64,000 nucleotides of DNA from an uncultured bacterium. Its GTDB lineage: Bacteria; Planctomycetota; JAJSAM01; JAJVHW01. Below the pieces are notes generated by a model that worked only from the letters and a program-made list of their open reading frames with translations, was not told the origin of the DNA and did not search any database. The position numbers were made by a program, and so were the translations under genes. Positions 55,397 to 63,022 of the stretch are shown here, one piece after another (position 1 is the stretch's first letter; the number at the start of each line of letters is the position of its first letter). The DNA lies in assembly GCA_937996235.1 (NCBI GenBank), contig CALKVK010000032.1, positions 248,001 through 312,000 of the forward strand, in the 5' to 3' direction.

Positions 55397-57619
55397 ATGG
55401 AACCGCACGCCCACAACTCAAGTGTACACGCCGCGGCGACGCCACGCGGCGCTGCGCCGCCCACCCCTCAGCCGAAGTATCCGGGGCCACGCGGCGTGGG
55501 CAGCCTCACCGCGGAGATCGTCGCCAACGGGCGCTCCCGTGATGCGCTCGAGGAACTCCTCGGGCGGGAGCTGAAGCAGCCCGGAGAGAACACCGTCAGG
55601 TGTTGGCAACCGTCGCGTCACGCACACGGAGACCGAAGCCCGAGTGCGTCGGCCAACGTTGCGAAGGGCGTGCTCCACTGCCACAAGTGCCACGATACGA
55701 CGGACATCGCGACGTTGATCATCGCGAACGGCCACGCCCGCGACTTCCCCGGGGCGCGCGCCTTCGCGCTGCAGCGTGGGTGGCTGCCTAGTCGACCGAG
55801 CGGCGCCGCCCTTCTTCCTGCGCCGCACCACGGTGGAGCGAGCATCGTCACGGGCGGCACGTCGGAGTTCCCCTACTACCCCGAGGCCGCGAAGCGCCTC
55901 GGTTGGGAGTGGAAGACGGACAAGAACGGTACGCGCTGCCTCTCGGTGCCCACCGTTCTGCCAGACGGCACGCCCGGCCGGCGCAAGCTCCGCGGCCCGC
56001 GCATCGAGGGGAAGGTGACAGCCTGGTTCGACGGCGAGCACGCCACGGGAATCGGTCTGATCGTCAACAGAGAGTTCACCGACGGCCAGAGCAGGGAGCA
56101 CCGGCGCATCTACGTCGTCGCCGGAGAGACCGACCTCCTCGCGCTCGAACACTACGCATGCGCCTGGGGCCTCTCTGTGGCGATCGCATCGGGCGCGAAG
56201 GGCGAACGGTCCAGCCTCGAGGGCCTGGTCGAGTTGTTCCGCGGGGCTGAGGTCGTCGTCATCTACGACGCCGATGTCGATGGCCGAGCGGGCGCCGCAA
56301 CGCTGCTCGCCGAACTGCGGGCCGCCGGCATCGTTGCCGCGTCACTGGCACTGGAGTTCGCGGAGGACGAGATAGAGGACGGGAGGAAGGACCTCCGCGA
56401 CTGGCTCGAGCTTCACTCGGGCGACGTGCGCAAGCTGGTGGCGCTGGCGGACGCTGCCACGGAGAGAGCCGCGCCGGGTCCGCGCGCCATCTCGGCCGAG
56501 GACCTGCTCGACGCCATTGACGCCGGGCGCTTCCCGCTGCCCGAGCCGCTCTTCACTCCGTACATCCTGCGCGGCGAGATCGTCGGGCTCGGAGGTCCGC
56601 CCGGCGCCGGCAAGAGCTTCCTTGCGCTCCGGATGGCCATCGTCGCTGCGCTCGGCCTTGGCGACGTGTTGATCAACTCCGACGACGATCGCCTCGCGTT
56701 CGCGCCGTCGAAGCCCCTGAGGGTGCTGTACATCGACGCCGAGGTCGGCCACGCCCTGTTCGGGAAGCGCCTACGGAACATCCTCGCGGACATCGGTGTG
56801 CAGCGCGGCGCTCTCGAGTCGCGGCTCCACACGCAGTTCCTCCTCGTCCACGCCTTCGACCTCGTCGAGCTCGGGCACCGCGAGTACGTGCTCGGCGAGA
56901 TCGAACGGCTCGGACCGGACGTCGTCGTCTGGGACTCTGTCTCGTCGCTGTTGCCGACGCTGGACCACTCCTCTGGTCCCGCGGTAAGGGCAAGTGTCCG
57001 CGATCTCTTCTACGAGGCGCGGAAGCGCGTCGGTGGAGAGCTGACGCAGCTTCTTCTCTTCCACGCCACGAAACGGGGCGACGCGCGCTCGCCGAAGTCC
57101 GCACAAGATCGCTTCTTCGGCACGCTGATCGGCTGGATGGCGTGCCTCGACGGTGCGCTGTTGCTCGACACGGGCATCGACCAGAGCGACGGCCGCGTCC
57201 ACCTCCACCACGCGAAGGCGCGCAACTGCGCGATCCAGACCACGGTAACCATGAGGGGGCCGGACGAGTACGGCCGGTTCGAGGTTCTCGATGAGCACGA
57301 GCGCGTCTCGAAGCGTCCAGTCAGGCAGGCGACGAGCGCGAGCGCGGTGACGGCGACGAAGGCGCACGAGGCGATCACGGCTGCGCTGGAGCATCGCAGT
57401 AGCGAGTGGGTCACGCTGGCCGAGGTTGTGCACGAGAGCAGCGTGTCCAGATCCTCGTGGGACCGCGCGCTCAGGGACGGCCTGCTCAGTGAACTGTCGG
57501 ACCTCTTCGAGTCCGACACGCACGGAGCCCGCGGAGCGCGGCGGTTCCGGCTCAAGGCGGCACCCGCGCTTCACCAGCGTCAGCAACGTCATGACGCACG
57601 TCAGACGAGGCACAAGTGA
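55397..57619 (+). CDS. Primase/RepA-like helicase fusion (CHC2-like zinc finger, TOPRIM, RecA-like ATPase)
   Basis: 740 residues. A zinc-finger-like region at ~65-105 (CW...H...LHCHKCHDTTD) resembles the DnaG-type finger. A TOPRIM domain at ~230-320 has VVAGETDLLALEHY (Glu) and VVVIYDADVDGRAG (the DxD). A RepA/AAA_25 ATPase at ~390-640 has Walker A GGPPGAGKSFLALRM and Walker B DVVVWDSVSSLLP. A C-terminal winged-helix-like stretch follows. Together these could make primers and unwind DNA to start replication of the excised island, as in plasmid- and satellite-encoded replication proteins. No origin repeats were found nearby. Confidence 0.8.
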   Translation: MEPHAHNSSVHAAATPRGAAPPTPQPKYPGPRGVGSLTAEIVANGRSRDALEELLGRELKQPGENTVRCWQPSRHAHGDRSPSASANVAKGVLHCHKCHDTTDIATLIIANGHARDFPGARAFALQRGWLPSRPSGAALLPAPHHGGASIVTGGTSEFPYYPEAAKRLGWEWKTDKNGTRCLSVPTVLPDGTPGRRKLRGPRIEGKVTAWFDGEHATGIGLIVNREFTDGQSREHRRIYVVAGETDLLALEHYACAWGLSVAIASGAKGERSSLEGLVELFRGAEVVVIYDADVDGRAGAATLLAELRAAGIVAASLALEFAEDEIEDGRKDLRDWLELHSGDVRKLVALADAATERAAPGPRAISAEDLLDAIDAGRFPLPEPLFTPYILRGEIVGLGGPPGAGKSFLALRMAIVAALGLGDVLINSDDDRLAFAPSKPLRVLYIDAEVGHALFGKRLRNILADIGVQRGALESRLHTQFLLVHAFDLVELGHREYVLGEIERLGPDVVVWDSVSSLLPTLDHSSGPAVRASVRDLFYEARKRVGGELTQLLLFHATKRGDARSPKSAQDRFFGTLIGWMACLDGALLLDTGIDQSDGRVHLHHAKARNCAIQTTVTMRGPDEYGRFEVLDEHERVSKRPVRQATSASAVTATKAHEAITAALEHRSSEWVTLAEVVHESSVSRSSWDRALRDGLLSELSDLFESDTHGARGARRFRLKAAPALHQRQQRHDARQTRHK

Positions 57620-57737
57620 TGGCGAGGCAGGTGCTTACGGCTGCAGTGTCAGCCGCGTCAGCGAGCGGTCGTGACGACGCTGCCGTAACTCCCTCTCTGG
57701 GCAACAGCTTGAGTTCCATCACCATCACTACCCCTAC

Positions 57738-57767
57738 GGGGGAACAGCGGTGACGCAGCTGTCCCCC
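57738..57767 (+). terminator. Hairpin after the primase/helicase gene
   Basis: GGGGGAACAGC (57738-57748) pairs with GCTGTCCCCC (57758-57767) with one bulged base and a 9-nt loop, 118 bases past the stop. It lies in an unusually AT-rich stretch for this genome. Confidence 0.4.
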
Positions 57768-57832
57768 TCGGGTAGCTCGCGCCGAACCGAGACGGACGCC
57801 GCGACGAGGCGTCGCCGGCAGGGGGCGCGGCC

Positions 57833-58546
57833 ATGACGCCGGGCCGGGTCCAGCTCGATGCGGAGATCATCGACCGGCTGCGCGCGCGCGGGTGGGGTGC
57901 CCGGCGCATCGCGAAGTACGTCGGCACCTCGCGCTCCACGATCCGGCGGTACCTCATCGGTCGGCGGACTCCGGAGGGGATTCCCAGCACCTCGACGGCG
58001 CCTCTTGGCCCGGTAGGTGGGCCACGTCCCCCGGCGGTGGCCCGGACCGGTCGGGAGCAGGCGAGGTTGGGCGCGGACCCCCGCGCCCGGCATGCGCAGA
58101 GCCTGACCAGGGCCTTCCAGGCCGGTCCGCCGGACCGGGATCGTCACGCGGCCGAATGCATGCGGTCCGCGTTCCTGGATGGCCGCCCCCACGCCACGGC
58201 GTGGGTCGCCGTCGACGACGCGCTCCGACAGCTCCGACGGGAGCGAGAGGACCGCCGTCGCGCGGCGGAGGTCGCCGCCTTCGACCTCCGCCGCCACTGG
58301 CGGGACGAGGTTGCGCTGCTCTCGGTACGCGCGGCGCAGCTGAGCGTTCGCGGCCGTGCGGATCTCCGGCGGGCGGCAGACGGGGAGGAGCGGCGCCTCG
58401 CCGAACTCCTCGCCCGCCGGCTGGCGGATGGGACCAGCTACGTGTCGCCAACGGAGCTGGTCGACCGGCTCCTGGCCGACGGTGTCAAGCGACTCGCCGC
58501 GACTCTCGCTGCACTACTCGGAGGCTCGAACGATGCAGGACGGTGA
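57833..58546 (+). CDS. HTH-domain protein of unknown function
   Basis: 237 residues from an ATG after AGGGGGCG. Residues ~9-45 (EIIDRLRARGWGARRIAKYV, SRSTIRRYLIGRR) form a homeodomain-like HTH as in resolvase and IS21-type DNA-binding domains. A Pro/Arg-rich linker follows, and then a charged helical region (~115-235) likely to form coiled coils. No catalytic domain is seen. It lies between the replication gene and the serine recombinase, so a DNA-binding accessory protein of the mobile element is likely. Confidence 0.6.
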   Translation: MTPGRVQLDAEIIDRLRARGWGARRIAKYVGTSRSTIRRYLIGRRTPEGIPSTSTAPLGPVGGPRPPAVARTGREQARLGADPRARHAQSLTRAFQAGPPDRDRHAAECMRSAFLDGRPHATAWVAVDDALRQLRREREDRRRAAEVAAFDLRRHWRDEVALLSVRAAQLSVRGRADLRRAADGEERRLAELLARRLADGTSYVSPTELVDRLLADGVKRLAATLAALLGGSNDAGR

Positions 58547-58760
58547 CAACCCGGATGGCCGCCCCTCGGACGAGACCGGAGCGGACACGGCTCTCCGGGA
58601 GTCCTGTCGGTGCAGCAGCGACCACCCGTCAGGGAGGCCCAAGCGCCTCGCCGCTGAGGAGAACGCCGCGATCCTCAGGAACGTCGCGCCAGAGCTCAAC
58701 GCCGCGGTCCCGCTCGACGACCCGCACGCGGACGGAGGCAAGTATGGGTGGCGACCGTGA
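58533..58760 (+). CDS. Small hypothetical protein
   Basis: 75 residues. The ATG lies 14 bases inside the end of the previous gene behind GGAGGC, and its stop overlaps the recombinase start region. Polar and Asp/Arg-rich with no domain. The overlaps on both sides fit a translationally coupled gene, but coding potential is modest. Confidence 0.35.
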   Translation: MQDGDNPDGRPSDETGADTALRESCRCSSDHPSGRPKRLAAEENAAILRNVAPELNAAVPLDDPHADGGKYGWRP

Positions 58761-59389
58761 GCGCCGCATTGCGCAATCGCGCCCTCGCGTTCTACGCGCG
58801 GGTCTCGACCGCCGCGCAGAACGTGCAGATGCAGCTCGAGCCGCTGCGTGCCTACGCTCTGCGCGCGGAGGCGCCCGCCGTCGAGTTCGTCGACGAGGAC
58901 GTCTCCGGGGCGTCGCGGTCGCGGCCGCAGCTCGACGCGCTGCTCGCGGCGGCGCGCCGCGGGGAGATCGCGACCGTCGTCGTCTGGAAGTTCGACCGCA
59001 TGGCGCGAAGCGTCGCCCACCTCTCGTCGCTCCTGAACGAGTTCGACGCCCTGGGCGTCGCGTTCGTCAGCCTGACCGAGAGCGTTGACACGTCCACGCC
59101 GGCCGGGCGCATGCTCTTCCACGTGCTGGCAGCCGTCGCCGAGTTCGAGCGCGACCTGATCCGAGAGCGTGTCGCCGCGGGGATGCGGCATGCGCGGGGG
59201 CAGGGGCGCGCGATCGGACGCCCCCGTCTGAGGCTCGACCGAGACGAACTCTTGCGGCTCCGCGACGCGGGGCTCTCCGTGCGCGAGATCGCCTCGGTCG
59301 TCTCCGCCGTGGACGCAAACGGGCGGCCGCGCCGTGCATCGGCGTCCTTCGTGGCCCGGACCCTGCGGGAGGAGGCGCGGAAGTCGTGA
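58748..59389 (+). CDS. Serine recombinase (resolvase/invertase family)
   Basis: 213 residues from GTG 58748, 10 bases after GGAGG; a GTG at 58757 that overlaps the previous stop is the alternative. The catalytic Ser is in FYARVSTAAQNVQMQ. VDEDVSGASRSRPQLDALL and VVWKFDRMARSVAHL carry the conserved Arg residues, and FERDLIRERVAAGM is the E-helix entry. A C-terminal HTH follows (LLRLRDAGLSVREIASVVS). This is a complete small resolvase/invertase. A 16-bp palindrome starts 4 bases after its stop, likely part of its recombination site. Confidence 0.93.
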   Translation: MATVSAALRNRALAFYARVSTAAQNVQMQLEPLRAYALRAEAPAVEFVDEDVSGASRSRPQLDALLAAARRGEIATVVVWKFDRMARSVAHLSSLLNEFDALGVAFVSLTESVDTSTPAGRMLFHVLAAVAEFERDLIRERVAAGMRHARGQGRAIGRPRLRLDRDELLRLRDAGLSVREIASVVSAVDANGRPRRASASFVARTLREEARKS

Positions 59390-59392
59390 GGA

Positions 59393-59408
59393 GCAGAAAC
59401 GTTTCTGC
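59393..59408. repeat. 16-bp perfect palindrome (GCAGAAACGTTTCTGC)
   Basis: It lies 4 bases after the serine recombinase stop. The length and dyad symmetry fit binding by a dimer, as in resolvase res subsites. Confidence 0.55.
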
Positions 59409-59414
59409 ACGGGG

Positions 59415-59456
59415 TTTGTGCACGCTCGATGCGGGGCGCGAGTCGGCGTGCACAAA
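59415..59456. repeat. 11-bp inverted repeat with 20-bp spacer
   Basis: TTTGTGCACGC (59415-59425) and GCGTGCACAAA (59446-59456) are exact inverted copies. With the palindrome just before it, this makes a candidate multi-site recombination or operator region. Confidence 0.5.
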
Positions 59457-59606
59457 GGAAGTCCTTTCGGTACGGCACGCGCGTCGCGGTGCCGCGCCGC
59501 GCGCCCGCCCGGCGCGCGTCATGAGCCATCGCGAGAGAGCGGGGCCGCCTCGAGCACAGGTGCCGGCGGCGCAAGGACCGCGACGGTGACGGGACCTGAG
59601 ACCTCC

Positions 59607-60085
59607 GTGAACCGCTACATGGACCTGCTGCAAACTGGCGACGCGGCCGCTTCGGCGGCCCAACGCCGTCCACGCTCCACCGCTGGGTCGCCAAGTCCCG
59701 CGGTCGCGCGTATGGCGACGGTGGCGGCTGGCGGCTCCTCGCCCGCGAGGCTCTGTTGAGCAACAGCCTGAAGGCCGTCGAGGGCGCGGTTGCAGAGCGT
59801 GGTGTCGTCGCGCGTCACACCCATCGCAACGCCTCGCGGACGGCCGGAGCCGCTGCCGCTCGCGTAGGCGCCGTCACCTTCCACGGGCGAGCCGCACGGG
59901 TTGGCAGGGCGCGTCAACGCCCGCCTCCAGCGCTGCGCGGAGTGAGACTCGTCGACCCGGCGCGCTGCGCTGCGCGTCGCCGTCCTCTGGGGCCCGTCGC
60001 CGGCCGACTCGCGGGCCGTCGCGTCCTGGACGAACGCTCCGCCGAACCCAAGGGCGTCGCGCGGGCCTCAGGGGGCGCTCGATGA
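59607..60085 (+). pseudogene. Frameshifted HTH (MerR/excisionase-like) gene
   Basis: The first frame reads NRYMDLLQTGDAAASAA. After a one-base shift near 59670 the next frame continues PTPSTLHRWVAKSRGRAYGDG and GGWRLLAREALL. Joined, these give the standard excisionase HTH with correct spacing (TGDAAxxxxxTPSTLHRW). The second frame has no start of its own and a stop at 59597 upstream, supporting a frameshift rather than two genes. The downstream extension to 60085 is low-complexity. Confidence 0.5.
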
Positions 60086-60402
60086 CCCCGCAAGCGCGCG
60101 TCGCCGCGGCCGCCGCCAAGACGCCGGCCGAGGAGAGCGACCTCCCGGGCGTGAACCCCGTACTCGTCGCCGGCGCGGCGGACGTGGAAGGCGCGAACCG
60201 TAACGCGCGCGCGCTCGAGCCGGAGCCAGCCGCTCCGGCGAGTGGCGTCGCGCCTTTGGAGGGCGCCGAGTGGTTCCGCCGGGCCACGCGTGGTCGGGAT
60301 CGGCCACTCGCGACTCGCGCGCAGCCGAAGGAGCCGCGCGACAGGCGCGAGGATGGCTCACAGTGTCCCCCGGGCGCGACCAACTCGGAGCAGCCAGGAT
60401 GA
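60082..60402 (+). CDS. Hypothetical protein upstream of the excisionase-like gene
   Basis: 106 residues, Ala/Pro/Arg-rich with no domain. Its start overlaps the end of the frameshifted gene and its stop overlaps the next start (ATGA). The coupling is the main reason to list it; the composition alone would not convince. Confidence 0.3.
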   Translation: MTPQARVAAAAAKTPAEESDLPGVNPVLVAGAADVEGANRNARALEPEPAAPASGVAPLEGAEWFRRATRGRDRPLATRAQPKEPRDRREDGSQCPPGATNSEQPG

Positions 60403-60707
60403 CGACGCACGACGTTCCCGTGGTCCTGACGGTGGCCGAGACAGCTGAGTTGCTCCGCCTATCCGAGCGCACTGTGCGCAAATTGCTCGCGGACGGTACG
60501 CTGCGCGCCCGACGGATCGGGCGCGCGGTCCGCGTCCTCGGCGCGTCGGTGGTCGAACTGCTCGGCGAGCCTACGCGCCGTGAGGAGCCGCCGGCGGCTA
60601 CTGCGCCTCCGCCGCGTTCGACTCTCTGGCGGCAGGCTGAGCAAGCGTTGCAACGGCAGCCGCGGCGACGCTTGCCGGGACGTGCCGCGCGTACCTCGCG
60701 CTCGTGA
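60399..60707 (+). CDS. Excisionase-like HTH protein
   Basis: 102 residues. Residues ~8-58 (LTVAETAELLRLSERTVRKLLADGTL, read in parts, then RRIGRAVRVLGASVVELL) are a clear helix-turn-helix 17/excisionase fold. The C-terminal ~40 residues are Arg/Pro-rich. It is convergent with and overlaps the 3' end of the integrase by 110 bases, so transcription of one may affect the other. The position beside the integrase makes it the best candidate for the island's recombination directionality factor. Confidence 0.7.
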   Translation: MTTHDVPVVLTVAETAELLRLSERTVRKLLADGTLRARRIGRAVRVLGASVVELLGEPTRREEPPAATAPPPRSTLWRQAEQALQRQPRRRLPGRAARTSRS

Positions 60708-61869
60708 CCATGAGAGAGTCGCCGATGAGCGACGCGACAACCGACAGGGCGACGCCGTTGCGCGCGAGCTGACTCGCGTAGGCGTGCCGCAAGTCGTGCG
60801 TCCGCACGCCGACCGTCTCGCCGTCGGCGATCGGTAGTCCGGCCGCCTCGGCGGCGCGGCGGAATGCGCGCTGCACCGTGCTCTTGCTGCGGCCCTTCCC
60901 GGGCAGCACGTAGTCCGTGCCGCGCAACTGCGCGACGCGCTCGCCGCGGAGTTCGAGCAGGAGGTCGCGCGCTCGCGGCGTCGTCGGCACCACGCGCGAC
61001 TTGCCCGACTTGGAGCGCGCGACCGTGACCGACGAACAGTCCGGCGCGACGCGCTGCCACGTCAGTTCCAGGAGTTCGCCGAGGCGCAGCCCGAGGTCCG
61101 CGAGGAGCGTCAGCGCGACCCGCTCTCGTGGTGACGCATGGCCCAGGATGTTCTCTACGTCCGCCGCCGTCAGCACGACCGGCTCGAACGTCTGTGCGCG
61201 CGCGAGCTTCACGCGCAGCACCGGGTTGGCTGTCGCGGAGCCAGCGTCCACGGCCGCGCGCATCATCGCGGAGATCGACGCGGCCACGCGTGCGCAGGTA
61301 GCGGGCGACACGGCGTCCGGCCCGCTTCGTAGCGCTGCGAGGTACGTCTCGACGCGGCGCGTTGTGACCTCGTGCAACGCGATGTCCGCCACGCTGGCCG
61401 CGAAGCCGCCGACGCGCTGCTCGTCGCGCTCCGACGCCGTCGGCTCGCGGCGGCGCTTCGTCGGCGCGGTCGGGTGGCCCTTGAACTTGCCGAGCAGATG
61501 CGACGCCACGTTCTCGGCATGCGCCGGCGCGACCCGCGCGCGGAACGTCGGAAGGAACTCGTCGATGACGAAGCGGCGCACCGACACGGCGCGCACGCCG
61601 CGCTCGATGTCCTCGGCTCGTGCACCCGTCACCACCGCTAGCAGTCGCTCGGCCTCTTCGTAGCCTTGGGCGTCATCGCGATTCGCCGCGCGGCGCTGCA
61701 CGAGCCTCCCGGTGGCGGGGTCGCGGAACTGGATGAACAACTTGCCGGGACGTCCGGCGCGCGTGAACACCGACCCGCCCCACGCGCGCCGCGTCCGCTT
61801 CGCCTTCGTGTCGCCCTTGCGCTTCGCCCGCTTCGTACCCTTCGCGGGCTTCGTCGTCGCCTTCGTCAT
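60598..61869 (-). CDS. Tyrosine recombinase / phage-type integrase of the island
   Basis: 423 residues. The ATG at 61869 was chosen as the first plausible start inside the island, 117 bases from attR. A very basic N-terminus (KATTKPAKGTKRAKRKG) is followed by an arm/core-binding domain (~60-200) and the catalytic domain. ADLGLRLGELLELTW carries Arg I, SKSGKSRVVPT the Lys, THDLRHAYASQL the HxxR, and ARYARHVP the Tyr nucleophile (~392). The usual His/Trp after the LxG turn is Asp here (SLIGDSLMVTS). The direction of transcription is away from the attachment site. Confidence 0.92.
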   Translation of the reverse strand: MTKATTKPAKGTKRAKRKGDTKAKRTRRAWGGSVFTRAGRPGKLFIQFRDPATGRLVQRRAANRDDAQGYEEAERLLAVVTGARAEDIERGVRAVSVRRFVIDEFLPTFRARVAPAHAENVASHLLGKFKGHPTAPTKRRREPTASERDEQRVGGFAASVADIALHEVTTRRVETYLAALRSGPDAVSPATCARVAASISAMMRAAVDAGSATANPVLRVKLARAQTFEPVVLTAADVENILGHASPRERVALTLLADLGLRLGELLELTWQRVAPDCSSVTVARSKSGKSRVVPTTPRARDLLLELRGERVAQLRGTDYVLPGKGRSKSTVQRAFRRAAEAAGLPIADGETVGVRTHDLRHAYASQLARNGVALSVVASLIGDSLMVTSARYARHVPASVAAAAVATLAQPAARESNAAEAQ

Positions 61870-61949
61870 CGCGGCCGCTCCTGCCCTTCGCGGGGCTCGT
61901 TGCCGAGCGGCTGCTCGCTCGACAGACTGACACGCTACTGTCTGCCATA

Positions 61950-61959
61950 TAAGCTGACA
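61950..61959 (+). promoter_or_regulatory. Third TAAGCTGACA copy beside attR
   Basis: The same 10-mer as the tandem pair at 32356-32377, 26 bases inside the right attachment repeat and upstream of the integrase start. Likely an arm site for integrase/Xis or an operator for int. Confidence 0.45.
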
Positions 61960-61985
61960 AGATCTCAAACATGAGGCTATGATCT

Positions 61986-62077
61986 CAGACTGTAAATCTG
62001 GCGGCTTATGCCTGCGGTGGTTCGAATCCACCACCACCCACCATCGCGCGTAAAGCGTTGAGATAGAGCCTGTTACG
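61986..62077 (+). repeat. attR: right copy of the 92-bp direct repeat (3' fragment of tRNA-Tyr)
   Basis: Identical to 32167-32258. It contains the tRNA-Tyr sequence from the anticodon stem through the encoded CCA but lacks the 5' half, so it is not a functional tRNA. It marks the right junction with the chromosome. Confidence 0.93.
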
Positions 62078-62221
62078 GCGCTGAGGCGACTTGCCGATCC
62101 CGCAGGATCGCGCGCCCTTCCCGCCCGCCTGCCGGGCGTTCCGCGCCGTGGCGACCACGCGGCCCTCGGCCCGACGCCGCCCGTCCTGGCGCCGCCGACG
62201 CGGCCGGGCGCCACGTCCTGC

Positions 62222-62227
62222 TACGCT
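62222..62227 (+). promoter_or_regulatory. Candidate -10 (TACGCT) of a leaderless gene
   Basis: Preceded by TGC and followed by exactly 6 bases before the GTG at 62234, with no ribosome site. Confidence 0.45.
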
Positions 62228-62233
62228 CCCGAC

Positions 62234-62686
62234 GTGGACGCGCCCCGTCGCCCCGCCCGTTGGTCGCCGCGCGTGACGCGCGTCGTCGTGCGGACGCTGC
62301 TCGTCGTCGCGTGCGTGGCGTTCGTCGCGTGGCCGACGTGGGAGTTGGGGTCCTTCCACGGCTCGCTCGGCTTGGTGGCGCGCCCCCCGTCGTCGCCCTT
62401 CTTCCAGCGCGTAATCGCTGCGCGAGCGGGAGGCCGCGGCTGGCGTTGGTGGGAGCGTCGCAGAGGCGCGTCCTTCCCGGCTGCGCGCGTCCCGCTCGCG
62501 ACGCTCGCGGCTCTCGCCGCCCTCGCCGCCGTCCTGCCGCCGCACGTCCTCGCGTCGCTCCTGCGCCGTCGCCGCCCCGGGCCGTCGCCCGCGGAGCCGG
62601 ACGCGCACGCGCCCGCCGTCCCGGTCGGATCGGCGCCGTCGCGCGAGCTGGCGGGTTCCGCCTCCCGTACCTCCCGCAGCGAGTAG
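62234..62686 (+). CDS. Small membrane protein of unknown function
   Basis: 150 residues from a GTG placed 6 bases after TACGCT. Two hydrophobic segments are visible: ~17-38 (VVVRTLLVVACVAFVAWPTWEL) and ~86-108 (LATLAALAALAAVLPPHVLASLL), with a Trp/Arg-rich loop between. The tail is Pro/Ala-rich and disordered. No family is recognised. It is the first chromosomal gene right of the island and would have lain downstream of tRNA-Tyr before integration. Confidence 0.55.
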   Translation: MDAPRRPARWSPRVTRVVVRTLLVVACVAFVAWPTWELGSFHGSLGLVARPPSSPFFQRVIAARAGGRGWRWWERRRGASFPAARVPLATLAALAALAAVLPPHVLASLLRRRRPGPSPAEPDAHAPAVPVGSAPSRELAGSASRTSRSE

Positions 62687-63018
62687 GGTCCCCGGGCACC
62701 CCCGGACCCCGGGGGAGAGGTTCGGAAGACGCCCGCCTTTCCGCGGGAGGAGTCCCACCGTTTCCCCGCGCGGGGAGCGGATCACGAACTCGGCAGGACG
62801 CGCGCTCGGCGCGGGAGGGCGGTCTCGGTGGAGACGATCGACCGGCGTGCCCCCTGCGCGTGGGCGGCCGGTCGCCCGGCGACGTAGCCTGTCGCGATGC
62901 CGCGCGCGTGGGTGTCGGTCCTGGGGAGGCGCGGCGTGCGGAGCGCGCAGCGTTCCGGGAGAGCTCCCTCGGTGAGGCCCGGGTTGTCGTGTCGGACCTG
63001 CGCTCGAGGGGCGACGCG
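62687..63018 (+). other. Region between the small membrane gene and the MFS gene
   Basis: GC-rich with runs of C and G (62689-62715) that could form a weak hairpin after the stop at 62686. The second half holds a candidate promoter (62885) and a short leader ORF. Nothing else is visible. Confidence 0.4.
62885..62890 (+). promoter_or_regulatory. Candidate -10 (TAGCCT)
   Basis: TAGCCT ends 6 bases before an ATG at 62897, the same arrangement as the other leaderless candidates. It would serve the leader ORF and the MFS gene. Confidence 0.4.
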
Positions 63019-63022
63019 ATGA
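62897..63022 (+). CDS. Possible 41-residue leader ORF coupled to the MFS gene
   Basis: ATG 6 bases after TAGCCT; the TGA overlaps the MFS start codon (ATGA). The product is Arg/Ser/Gly-rich (MPRAWVSVLGRRGVRSAQ...) with two Cys near the end and no domain. The exact overlap and the promoter spacing support translation. The protein itself may not matter, as in attenuator or coupling peptides. Confidence 0.35.
   Translation: MPRAWVSVLGRRGVRSAQRSGRAPSVRPGLSCRTCARGATR

Larger units (their letters stand above)
32167..62077. mobile_element. Integrative genomic island in tRNA-Tyr
   Basis: Bounded by a perfect 92-bp direct repeat (32167-32258 and 61986-62077) that covers the tRNA-Tyr anticodon stem to its 3' end plus 34 bases downstream. 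The unit between repeats is 29,819 bp. It carries a tyrosine integrase next to the right repeat, an excisionase-like HTH gene, a primase/helicase, a serine recombinase, insertion sequences and defence-like cargo. The layout is that of an integrative mobilisable element or a satellite. No conjugation genes (relaxase, type IV secretion, VirB4/TraG-like) or phage structural genes are visible, so transfer would need a helper. Confidence 0.9.

Noticed and set aside
61986..62077. Second tRNA-Tyr gene
   Set aside because: Only the 3' half is present. The 5' acceptor and D arm are missing, so it is the attachment-site duplicate.
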